Assembly: GCA_945897655.1 (NCBI GenBank)
Contig: CAMDHB010000162.1
Span: 1 to 7,581, forward strand
From: Pseudorhodobacter antarcticus
Lineage (GTDB): Bacteria > Pseudomonadota > Alphaproteobacteria > Rhodobacterales > Rhodobacteraceae
Length of the DNA stretch: 7,581 bases
Direction of reading: 5' to 3'
Shown here: positions 1 to 6,453 of the stretch, piece by piece
Layout: each line of letters starts with the position of its first letter
Position numbering within the stretch: the stretch's first letter is position 1
Translations under genes and position numbers: made by a program
Notes under the pieces: generated by a model
Database searches by the model: none
What the model saw: the letters and a program-made list of their open reading frames with translations, nothing else
Told to the model about the DNA's origin: nothing

Positions 1-357
1 CGGTGTTTTGTGATGATCAGCCAGGCGGGCGACCGGTCGGATGAGGATATTCGGGGGCTGGTCAGCGGGGCCTTTGTGATGCGGCCCGATTATGTGGTGG
101 CCAGTGAACTGCCGGGCTATGAGCGGGGTCGGGGCCCGGGCGAAATACCGGACCTGATTGCGCAGGCCTGTGTGGGTCTGGGGATGCCTGCGGGCAACGT
201 GCTGCGGTCAGAGAGACCAAGGGACGGGGCGGCACTGGTGATCGACCGGCTGGAACCGGGCGATCTGGCGCTGCTCCTCGTGCATGGCGACCGGGACGAG
301 ATTTTTGCGATGCTGACGGATCAGTCCGACGCGCCGACATCATCAAAACTGGCATAG
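1..357 (+). CDS. Mur ligase / cyanophycin synthetase-like protein, C-terminal fragment (5' end outside window)
   Basis: Frame 1 is open from the first base and ends at TAG 355-357, so this is the last 118 codons of a longer gene. The visible part matches the C-terminal domain of the Mur ligase superfamily, closest in style to cyanophycin synthetase. It has GDRSDEDIR near its start, the ERGRGPGEIP segment (the family's RGRxxGE-type motif), and a late PGDLALLLVHGDRDEIFAML segment. Mur ligases make amide bonds by ATP-dependent activation of a carboxylate. The ATP-binding central domain is not in the window, so substrate and activity cannot be judged. A GTG at 10 and an ATG at 13 are in frame but lie inside the domain and are not proposed as starts. 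The domain ends near the ML at about 310-315, and the last 13 or so residues form a polar tail lying mostly in the overlap with the convergent ABC gene. The family call is fairly sure; the specific enzyme is not. Confidence 0.75.
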   Translation, partial: RCFVMISQAGDRSDEDIRGLVSGAFVMRPDYVVASELPGYERGRGPGEIPDLIAQACVGLGMPAGNVLRSERPRDGAALVIDRLEPGDLALLLVHGDRDEIFAMLTDQSDAPTSSKLA

Positions 358-2186
358 TTGGCGCGGTAAAGCCCGGCGTACAGGCCGTTCAACGCCAGCA
401 ACTCGACATGCGTGCCGCTTTCGATCAGGCGCCCAGCTTGCAAGACCAGAATGCGGTCGGCATGGCGGACGGTGGCCAGACGATGGGCGATGACCAGCCC
501 CGTGCGCCCTTTCAGCAAGGTGGCCAAGGCGCGCTGGATGACCTGTTCGGTGGCGGAATCGATGCTGGCCGTCGCCTCGTCCAGCACCAAAATCTTCGCA
601 TCGGCCACCAGGGCGCGGGCAAAGCTGAGAAGCTGGCGCTGCCCGGTGGACAGGCTGCCGCCGCGTTCGCCCAGCATGGTGTCATAACCCTGGGGCAACA
701 GGCGGATGAAGGGATCGGCCCCCAGCACCACGGCGGCGGCGATGATCTGTTCGCGGGTCGCCTCGACCTTGTTAGAGCGGATGTTCTCCAGAACGGTCCC
801 GGTGAACAGGAAGGGCTCCTGCAAGACCATCGCGATCTGGCGGCCAAGGGAGGCTTGGGTGACATCGCGCACATCCTGACCGCCTACCAGAACGCGGCCA
901 TCAGTCACGTCATAAAACCGGTGGATCAGGGACATGGCGCTGGATTTGCCCGACCCGGTGGGGCCGACAAGGGCGACGGTTTGCCCTGGTTCCACGCGGA
1001 AGGACACGTCTTTGAGGATGGGCACGCGGGGGTCATAGCCGAAGGTGACATGGTCGAACTGAACCGAGCCGTCGCTGTCGCCCATGTCCACGGCATCGGG
1101 GCGGTCCTTGACGGACACATCGACATCCAGAACCTCGATCAGGCGTTGACCCGAAGCCATGGCACGCTGCATCACGGAATATTGGATGGTCAGGGACCGG
1201 ATCGGATCGAAAAACCGCTGGATGTAGAAGAGGAAGGCGACCATCACGCCCACCTCCAACTGGCGGTCCAGAACCATCATGCCGCCCAGCACGACGACTA
1301 ACGCCATCGCAAGGCCGGTCAGGCTGTCGACAATCGGCACCAGCACTTGCGCGATGCGCGAGGCGTAAAGGTTGCTGTCCAGGTTGGCCATCACCTTGTT
1401 GCGGTAGAGCATGAGGTTGACCACCTCGCGCCCCATGCCCTGAACGGTCCGGACGGCGTGGATGCCTTCGGCCAAGGCACCGTTGACGGCGGAGTTGGTT
1501 TCGTGGGCCTTGATGAAGGCGTCCCGCGCCATGGGCAGCCAGAAGATGCGGACGACGAACAGGATGGGCAGAACGGACAGGGTGATCAGGCCGAGGCCGG
1601 GGTCCAGGTACAGCATGATCGTGATGATGCCGAAGAGGAGGACGATGTCGCCGACGGACAGGACGGAGGTTTCCAGGAATTCCTGCATGGACCCCACATC
1701 GCCTTGGAGGCGTGACATGAGGCGGCCGACCTCGGTCTTGTCCATGAAGGACAGGGACACGCGTTGCAGGTGGGCGAACATGGCGCGGCGGATGTCGAAA
1801 AGGACGTTTTCGGCGGCCTTGCCGACCACGGTTTCCTGAACGTGGGAGGCTACGAAGTTCACCGCAATCACAAGGGCAAAGGTGATGAGCGAGGCTTGCA
1901 GGACCGGCGCGGAGCCGACCATCACGCCCTGATCGATGGCGTGGCGGATGATCATCGGGATGGCAAGCTGGGTCAGGGTAAAGACCAGCACGGCCACGAC
2001 CGATATGATGAACTCGCGCCGATAGGGGCGGACGAAAAAGCCAATGCGGCGGATGATCTGGGGGTCAAAGACCTTGCCGAACATCTCCTCCTCGATCCGG
2101 TGGCTGCCCACCACGGCGCGCAGGGTTGGGGCACCGGGGGCGGATTGGCGGTCGGATTGATAGTCGGTGGCGGATTGGTCGGTCAT
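321..2186 (-). CDS. ABC exporter half-transporter (TMD-NBD) with catalytic Walker B; second subunit of a heterodimer
   Basis: A 621-residue type IV (ABCB-like) half-exporter. A soluble N-terminus of about 55 residues is followed by six membrane segments (roughly 58-80, 96-115, 175-193, 196-215, 278-303, 308-325) and a nucleotide-binding domain from about 375. Visible motifs are the A-loop Tyr384, Walker A GPTGSGKSS 408-416 (Lys414), Q-loop Gln456, signature LSTGQ 512-516, Walker B ILVLD 532-536 followed by the catalytic Glu537, and H-loop His568. The signature is off-consensus (LSTGQ instead of LSGGQ), whereas Walker B and Glu are intact. This complements the upstream partner at 2183-4024. 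The ATG at 2184-2186 overlaps the partner's TGA and has a strong Shine-Dalgarno, so the two should be translationally coupled. The likely role is ATP-driven export of a drug, lipid or other amphiphile across the inner membrane; the substrate cannot be read from sequence. The 3' end overlaps the convergent Mur-type gene. Confidence 0.95.
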   Translation of the reverse strand: MTDQSATDYQSDRQSAPGAPTLRAVVGSHRIEEEMFGKVFDPQIIRRIGFFVRPYRREFIISVVAVLVFTLTQLAIPMIIRHAIDQGVMVGSAPVLQASLITFALVIAVNFVASHVQETVVGKAAENVLFDIRRAMFAHLQRVSLSFMDKTEVGRLMSRLQGDVGSMQEFLETSVLSVGDIVLLFGIITIMLYLDPGLGLITLSVLPILFVVRIFWLPMARDAFIKAHETNSAVNGALAEGIHAVRTVQGMGREVVNLMLYRNKVMANLDSNLYASRIAQVLVPIVDSLTGLAMALVVVLGGMMVLDRQLEVGVMVAFLFYIQRFFDPIRSLTIQYSVMQRAMASGQRLIEVLDVDVSVKDRPDAVDMGDSDGSVQFDHVTFGYDPRVPILKDVSFRVEPGQTVALVGPTGSGKSSAMSLIHRFYDVTDGRVLVGGQDVRDVTQASLGRQIAMVLQEPFLFTGTVLENIRSNKVEATREQIIAAAVVLGADPFIRLLPQGYDTMLGERGGSLSTGQRQLLSFARALVADAKILVLDEATASIDSATEQVIQRALATLLKGRTGLVIAHRLATVRHADRILVLQAGRLIESGTHVELLALNGLYAGLYRANYASFDDVGASD

Positions 2187-4024
2187 GATCCCTCCCCTTC
2201 GGCGCCATGCGTTTGCAGGTCGTAAAGCTCGCGGTAGCGGCCACCAAGGGCCAGCAGTTCGGCATGACTGCCCTGTTCCACGACGCGGCCCTTGTCCAGA
2301 AACAGGATGCGGTCGGCGTGGAGGAGGGAGTTCAGCCGGTGCGCCACGATCAGCGTCACGCGGTCGGAAGCGCCTTCGGACAGGGCGGCACGGATGCGGG
2401 CCTCGGTGTTGGCATCAACGGCGGCGGTGCTGTCGTCGAAGATCAGGACTTCGGGCTGGGGGACCAGCGACCGCGCAATGGCGACGCGCTGACGTTGGCC
2501 ACCGGAGAGGGAGGAGCCGCGTTCGCCCACAACGGTATGATAGCGGGATTTCAGGCCGCTGATATGGCCGTGGATTTGCGCTTGGGACGAGGCCTGTTCG
2601 ATGTCGGGCACCCCGGCCAAGGGTTCGGCATAGGCGATGTTGTTTTCCAGCGTGGTGGTGAACAGGAACACATCCTGCGCCACAACCGACACGGCACGGC
2701 GCAGCGAGGCGAGGGTGACTTGCCGGATATCCTGACCATCCAGCGTGATGCAGCCCCCGGTCACATCGTAAAACCGCGGGATGAGATGGGCGAGGGTGGA
2801 TTTGCCGGAACCCGGCGGGCCGATGATGCCGATGGTTTCGCCGCGCTGGGCGGTGAAGGTCAGGCCGGACAGAACCTGTGCCTCGGGCGCGCTGGGGTAG
2901 GCGAAATCGACGCCTTCGAAGCGCAGTTCGGCCTTGGAGACCTGCAAATCCTTGGCCCCCGGATTGTCTTGCACCGCCGGGTCCAGATCGAGGAAGGCAA
3001 AGACCCGGGCACCGCAGGTGGACGTGCGGGCGAAGGAGTTGACCAGCAGGCCAAGTTGGCGCACCGGCATTTGCAGGATGGTCATGAAGGTCAGGAACGC
3101 GGTCAGCGTGCCTACGGTCATTTCACCCGCCATGACCTTGTTGCCGCCGACCCACAGGACCAACCCCAGCGCCGCCACGAAGGCCAGCGACATGATGCTG
3201 GTGGACCGCACCCGGATGTCGACCCGCTCGTGCGCCAGCTCAAGGGCGGCGGCGGAGGCCACATCGAACTTGCCCATTTCGTGGTCTGCCGCCGAAAAGG
3301 CCCGCACGACACGGATGCCGGCCAAATTCTCCTCCATCACGCGGCTGAGAACCGACATACGGTCTTGCAGATCGCGCCATGTCAGCCGAAGGCGAAGCTG
3401 CGAGACCGAGGAGAACCAGCCCACGATGGGCACGAAGCTGAGGGCCATCAGCCCCAGCACGAAATCTATCCGCAAGAGCATGGTGCCGCCAAAGCCGATC
3501 AGCACGGTCAAGAGAACCAACCGCACCAGACCGGTGGAAAAGAACTGGCGCGCGCCGTCTAGGTCCAGCAGGCCAAGGGTGATCAGATCGCCCGAATGGA
3601 CAGAATCGTGAAAGCCGAAGCTGAGTTTCTGGACCTGGGCATAGTATTGCATCCGCAACTCGACGCCCGTGGTGTGGTTGACCGCTTCCGAGAAGTAGTT
3701 CTGAAAGGTCGTGAACACCCCTCGCACGACCGAGACGACCAGAACCAACAGGGCCGTCGTCATCAAGGCATCGCGGGCGGCTTCGGCATTGCTGCCCGCC
3801 AGAAGCTGGGTCTGGTCGATGGCCTGCCCCAGAAGGCGGGGGATCAGAAGTTGCATGGCCGCCGAAATCAGCGTGGCGACGATGGCAAAGACCACCTGCC
3901 ACGGGGTCAGAAAGGCAATCTTGGTGATGCGCCAGATGGTGTGCAGACCCGCACCCCAGCTTTTGGCGTCTGCGATGGCCATAACCTCATGCGGGCGGCT
4001 CGGCATTGGGATTTCGGTGGTCAC
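2183..4024 (-). CDS. ABC exporter half-transporter (TMD-NBD) with degenerate Walker B (Asp for Glu); first subunit of a heterodimer
   Basis: A 613-residue ABCB-like half-exporter. Membrane segments lie at about 42-62, 88-106, 164-182, 186-204, 274-294 and 303-320, with the nucleotide-binding domain from about 368. Motifs are A-loop Tyr376, Walker A GPPGSGKST 402-410 (Lys408), Q-loop Gln450, X-loop TVVGERG, consensus signature LSGGQ 506-510, Walker B VLIFD 526-530 and His562. The residue after Walker B is Asp531 (codon 2432-2434), not the usual catalytic Glu. In known heterodimeric exporters such as TM287/288, this substitution marks the non-hydrolysing ATP site. The start is uncertain. The longest frame begins with GTG at 4024, which lacks a visible Shine-Dalgarno; ATG codons at 4006 and 3982 are alternatives and would leave the membrane domain untouched. 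It is the first gene of a two-gene unit with 321-2186 and may have its own promoter in the 125-base gap after the kinase. Family and pairing are secure; the substrate is unknown. Confidence 0.94.
   Translation of the reverse strand: MTTEIPMPSRPHEVMAIADAKSWGAGLHTIWRITKIAFLTPWQVVFAIVATLISAAMQLLIPRLLGQAIDQTQLLAGSNAEAARDALMTTALLVLVVSVVRGVFTTFQNYFSEAVNHTTGVELRMQYYAQVQKLSFGFHDSVHSGDLITLGLLDLDGARQFFSTGLVRLVLLTVLIGFGGTMLLRIDFVLGLMALSFVPIVGWFSSVSQLRLRLTWRDLQDRMSVLSRVMEENLAGIRVVRAFSAADHEMGKFDVASAAALELAHERVDIRVRSTSIMSLAFVAALGLVLWVGGNKVMAGEMTVGTLTAFLTFMTILQMPVRQLGLLVNSFARTSTCGARVFAFLDLDPAVQDNPGAKDLQVSKAELRFEGVDFAYPSAPEAQVLSGLTFTAQRGETIGIIGPPGSGKSTLAHLIPRFYDVTGGCITLDGQDIRQVTLASLRRAVSVVAQDVFLFTTTLENNIAYAEPLAGVPDIEQASSQAQIHGHISGLKSRYHTVVGERGSSLSGGQRQRVAIARSLVPQPEVLIFDDSTAAVDANTEARIRAALSEGASDRVTLIVAHRLNSLLHADRILFLDKGRVVEQGSHAELLALGGRYRELYDLQTHGAEGEGS
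2190..2197 (-). promoter_or_regulatory. Strong Shine-Dalgarno of the downstream ABC gene, inside the end of the upstream ABC gene
   Basis: Read on the minus strand, GGGGAGGG lies 3 bases before the ATG at 2186, and its GGAG core sits 5 bases before it. The same bases encode the Gly-Glu-Gly near the C-terminus of the upstream subunit, whose TGA shares bases with the ATG (ATGA). This is a typical arrangement for termination-reinitiation and fixes the start of the 621-residue subunit. Confidence 0.8.
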
Positions 4025-4149
4025 GTCGGGCCCGTTCTTGGCAGACTGGCAGGCTGAATCGGAGTTGATGCATGCCTAACGCCGTTTCAAACGCTGTTCC
4101 ACCAGATATGGCAGGGGAGCGTAAAAAAACTGCAATCGGTGGGGGGGGG
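4025..4149. other. Intergenic gap between kinase and ABC operon
   Basis: These 125 bases lie between the kinase stop and the first ABC gene. They contain a run of nine G (4141-4149), a run of seven A (4123-4129) and an imperfect dyad at 4079-4099. No convincing sigma-70 promoter or hairpin terminator is visible. A 28-codon frame on the minus strand (ATG at 4073, ending at 3987) overlaps the ABC start, but it has only a weak AGG before it and is not called as a gene. Confidence 0.6.
4079..4099. repeat. Imperfect 21-base dyad upstream of the ABC operon, possible operator
   Basis: On the plus strand the segment AACgcCGTTTcAAACGctGTT pairs at 8 of 10 positions around a central C. It lies about 55 bases upstream of the GTG start of the first ABC gene, where a repressor or activator site would be plausible. 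A regulatory role is inference only; no regulator gene is in the window. Confidence 0.3.
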
Positions 4150-5004
4150 TCAAAGCCCCGCGACATGGCGGGCCGCCGCCTGTGATGCCGCCTGACAGGC
4201 GGCCTGCAAAGGTTGACCACTGGCCAAGGTCGCCGCCAGTGTGCCGATGAAGGCATCGCCTGCGCCGTGGCTGCTGACAGCTTTGACCGGCTCGGCTGGC
4301 ACGGTGAAGGGGCCCCCCTGCCCCGCGCAGGCCAACCCGGCACTGCCAGCGGTGACGATCACCGTGGCAAAGCGGGGGGCAAGAGTTGCGGCGGCCTCAG
4401 CCGCGCTAGTCAGATCGGTGACGGGGGCGGTGCCCAGCATCTCAGCCTCGACCGCGTTCACGACCAGAATGTCGATCACGGCGGCCAACTCTGGGGTCAT
4501 CGGGCGATAGGGGGCGGCGTTCAGGAGGGTCGGGATGCCCCTAGCGCGAGCCTGGGTGGCGGCGGCGAGGTTGGTGCCGTCGGGGATTTCGTTTTGCAGG
4601 ACGAGGATGGCCACATCCTGCCAGAGGGTGGGGTCATTCAGGGCAGCGGGGGCGATGTGCAGATTGGCACCCGACACGATGGTGGCGGCATAGTCACCGT
4701 TGCTGTCCAGAATGGCGACGCTCATCCCCGAGCCGATGCCGGGGATGGTGGCGACATGGCCTTCGCCCACCCCGCCGCGCTGCAACCCATCCTGCAGGAA
4801 CGTGCCAAAGTCGTCATCCCCAACGGCCCCGGCCATGCGGCTGATTCCGCCAGCCTTGGCCACAGCCACGGCCTGATTGCCACCCTTGCCGCCGAATTTG
4901 GGATACCAGCGTGACCCGACTGCGGTTTCATCCCGACGCGGCAGGGCGGTCGCTTCGATCATGATGTCGTAATGCAGGCTTCCGATGGTCAGCACGGTGG
5001 GCAT
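4150..5004 (-). CDS. Ribokinase-like PfkB-family carbohydrate kinase
   Basis: A 284-residue cytoplasmic sugar kinase that should transfer the ATP gamma-phosphate to a sugar or nucleoside-like hydroxyl. The N-terminus has the ribokinase-type GSLHYD (Asp kept, but His where E. coli RbsK has Asn in GSINAD), then FGGKGGNQA at about residues 37-45, the signature of the ribokinase subgroup. Further along are SGANLHI, NAVEAEMLG (the N-x-x-E metal/phosphate motif) and the C-terminal GAGDAF with the catalytic Asp. The Asp found in the RbsK VDT segment before this motif is Ser here (AVSSHGAGDAF). The ATG at 5002-5004 is chosen because the family fold begins directly with PTVLTIGS. The frame stays open to 5139, but that stretch looks non-coding. 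The protein ends about 20-25 residues earlier than E. coli RbsK. Ribose is only one possible substrate. It lies upstream of the ABC pair in the same direction, separated by 125 bases, and diverges from the RND genes. Confidence 0.88.
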   Translation of the reverse strand: MPTVLTIGSLHYDIMIEATALPRRDETAVGSRWYPKFGGKGGNQAVAVAKAGGISRMAGAVGDDDFGTFLQDGLQRGGVGEGHVATIPGIGSGMSVAILDSNGDYAATIVSGANLHIAPAALNDPTLWQDVAILVLQNEIPDGTNLAAATQARARGIPTLLNAAPYRPMTPELAAVIDILVVNAVEAEMLGTAPVTDLTSAAEAAATLAPRFATVIVTAGSAGLACAGQGGPFTVPAEPVKAVSSHGAGDAFIGTLAATLASGQPLQAACQAASQAAARHVAGL

Positions 5005-5010
5005 GGGGTT

Positions 5011-5030
5011 GGCTTTCTGGGGCTTTCTGG
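5011..5030. repeat. Perfect 10-base tandem repeat just upstream of the kinase start
   Basis: The decamer GGCTTTCTGG (plus strand) occurs twice back to back. Read on the minus strand, each copy carries CAGAAAG, the only weak Shine-Dalgarno-like element before the kinase ATG at 5004. The proximal copy ends 6 bases before the start codon. Confidence 0.85.
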
Positions 5031-5174
5031 GGCGATGGCGGATGCAAAAACGGGCAAAGCCATTGAATTGCGGCTGCGGGCAGAAGGCAATAGCCTGCAA
5101 GGGCTGGCAATTCCGCCGATCTGCGTACATATGACACAATTACAGGTTACAAGCCTGATTTCCCTTACGTGCCC

Positions 5175-5180
5175 AAGGAG
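5175..5180 (+). promoter_or_regulatory. Shine-Dalgarno of the RND adaptor gene
   Basis: AAGGAG lies 12 bases before the ATG at 5193. The spacing is at the long end of normal, but this is the only good ribosome binding site here. It lies inside the 8-codon extension that would start at GTG 5169, so it favours 5193. Confidence 0.6.
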
Positions 5181-5192
5181 CCTTGGCCGACC

Positions 5193-6440
5193 ATGCGTGT
5201 TTTCAAATCTTATGGATTGGCCCTGATCCTGATCGTCATCTTTGCCGGTTGGTTCCTGACAGGCATTCTGGTCCAAGGCGGCAAGGGCCCGGAAGAGGGC
5301 GAAAAGTCGGTGGTCGAGGCGTTGGAGGGCAAGGACGGTGGCCCGCTGACATCGGCGGTCGAAGGGTCCGGCCTGGCGCTGGAGCATCATGAGGCGGAAG
5401 GGGCGGCTGACCCCGCGCTGTCGATTGCCGAGCGCAATGCGGCGGCGGCCAAGGATGCCGGGCCGTCACGGTCGGTGCGGACGCGGACCTATACGGTGCA
5501 GCCGATGCCCATGAAGGTGGCGCTGCGCGGGCAGACGGCGGCCAAGGCTTCTGTCGCGGCGGTGGCCAAGACATCGGACACGGTCTTGTCGGTGGCCGTG
5601 GTCGAAGGGCAGGTCGTCGCGCAGGGCGATCTGTTGTGCACGCTGGACGCGGGCACGCGTCAGGCTGGGGTCAATCAGGCCAAGGCGGCCCTGGCCCAGG
5701 CGGATGCCGCCCTGACCAAAGCGCGCAACGATCTGAAAACAAACGAGGCTCTGCGGGCCAAGGATCTGGCTTCGGCCAACAGCGGTGAGGCTTTTGCGGC
5801 GGCCCTGTCAGCCGCCGAGGCCAACCACGAGGCGGCGACCGTTGCACTGGAAAAGGCGATGGTCGATCTGTCGGACATCGAAATCCGTGCGACCGTGCCG
5901 GGGGCCATTCAGCGCCCGCTGGCCAAGGTGGGCGACATGCTGTCGATGGGGGGCACCTGTGCGTCGATCGTGCAGTTGGACCCGATGCTGTTTGTGGGCG
6001 CCGTGCCGCAGTCGCGGATTGATCTGGCCAAGCTGGGGTTGGAGGCCGAGATCAAGACGATCAACGGCGCCACGGCCAAGGGCCGCGTAACCTACATCGC
6101 CGTCAGTTCGGACCCCGCCACCCGCAGTTTCGCGGTCGAGATCGAGTTTCCCAACCCCGAAGGCCGCATCAAGGATGGGCTGACCGCCGAGGCGACGGTG
6201 ACTTTGGGTACCATACCCGCCCATCTGCTGCCCCAGTCTGTCATGACGCTGGACTCCAACGGCGATCTGGGTGTGCAATCGGTCGAGGATGGCAAGGTGG
6301 TGTTCCACAAGATCACCATCCTGCAAGACAGCATCGATGGTGTCTGGGTGACGGGCCTGCCCGCCAAGACCGATATCATCGTGCTGGGGCAGGAATATGT
6401 GGCGCAAGGCCAGCAGGTTGACGCAACGCGGGTTGAATGA
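5193..6440 (+). CDS. RND efflux periplasmic adaptor (membrane fusion protein, HlyD/AcrA-like)
   Basis: A 415-residue periplasmic adaptor that links an inner-membrane RND pump to an outer-membrane channel. An uncleaved-looking membrane anchor (about residues 7-27) is followed by an unusual Glu/Lys/Gly/Ala-rich linker (about 28-97). Next come the first half of the lipoyl/barrel-sandwich domain (about 120-152, including VVEGQVVAQGDLLCTLD), an Ala-rich coiled-coil hairpin (about 154-224), the second lipoyl half (about 230-255, RATVPGAIQ...VGDMLSMGG), a beta-barrel (LFVGAVPQSRIDLAKLG onward) and a C-terminal membrane-proximal domain. There is no lipobox cysteine after the anchor, so it should be held by the transmembrane helix rather than by lipid as in AcrA. 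The start at ATG 5193 is preferred over GTG 5169 because of the AAGGAG upstream and because the anchor then begins directly. The pump gene starts 13 bases after its TGA, so the two form an operon. Confidence 0.92.
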   Translation: MRVFKSYGLALILIVIFAGWFLTGILVQGGKGPEEGEKSVVEALEGKDGGPLTSAVEGSGLALEHHEAEGAADPALSIAERNAAAAKDAGPSRSVRTRTYTVQPMPMKVALRGQTAAKASVAAVAKTSDTVLSVAVVEGQVVAQGDLLCTLDAGTRQAGVNQAKAALAQADAALTKARNDLKTNEALRAKDLASANSGEAFAAALSAAEANHEAATVALEKAMVDLSDIEIRATVPGAIQRPLAKVGDMLSMGGTCASIVQLDPMLFVGAVPQSRIDLAKLGLEAEIKTINGATAKGRVTYIAVSSDPATRSFAVEIEFPNPEGRIKDGLTAEATVTLGTIPAHLLPQSVMTLDSNGDLGVQSVEDGKVVFHKITILQDSIDGVWVTGLPAKTDIIVLGQEYVAQGQQVDATRVE

Positions 6441-6453
6441 GTAGGGCGAAGCC

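Larger units (their letters stand above)
5005..5192. other. Divergent intergenic region between the kinase and the RND operon
   Basis: These 188 bases must carry the start signals for the kinase (-) and the RND genes (+). The part from 5126 to 5160 is clearly more A/T-rich than its surroundings. On the minus strand, TTGTAA (5152-5147) and TATGTA (5131-5126) resemble -35/-10 boxes, but the 15-base spacing is short. CACAAT (5135-5140) is a possible plus-strand -10 without a good -35. CAGG and CCTG half-sites at 5143-5157 form a short inverted pair. None of these is strong enough to call as a defined promoter. Confidence 0.45.

Noticed and set aside
408..1301. 297-codon open frame on the plus strand, antisense to the second ABC gene
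   Set aside because: Same reason: it is a shadow of a gene with every ABC motif in place, with low-complexity His/Gly/Gln-rich composition and no ribosome binding site of note.
2432..2437. Asp531 in the first ABC subunit read as an inactivating mutation or pseudogene sign
   Set aside because: All other motifs are intact, and the partner carries the matching signature change. The substitution therefore fits a functional heterodimer better than decay.
2207..3562. 451-codon open frame on the plus strand, antisense to the first ABC gene
   Set aside because: It lies entirely within a well-supported ABC gene. Its translation is rich in His, Gly, Gln and Asp with no domain or membrane pattern, as expected for the complement of high-GC coding sequence.
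4123..4160. Possible rho-independent terminator after the kinase (GGGG/CCCC stem and a T7 run on the minus strand)
   Set aside because: The stem is only four base pairs, and the T run starts about 16 bases after it, so the geometry does not fit an intrinsic terminator.
5005..5139. N-terminal extension of the sugar kinase to an ATG at 5139
   Set aside because: The extra 45 residues are Cys/Arg/Pro/Gln-rich and unlike kinase sequence. They would cover the tandem repeat and the whole divergent promoter region. The family fold begins directly after the ATG at 5004.
5169..5192. GTG start 8 codons upstream for the RND adaptor
   Set aside because: It would put the AAGGAG ribosome binding site inside the gene, and there is no good site before the GTG. 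The ATG at 5193 starts right at the membrane anchor.
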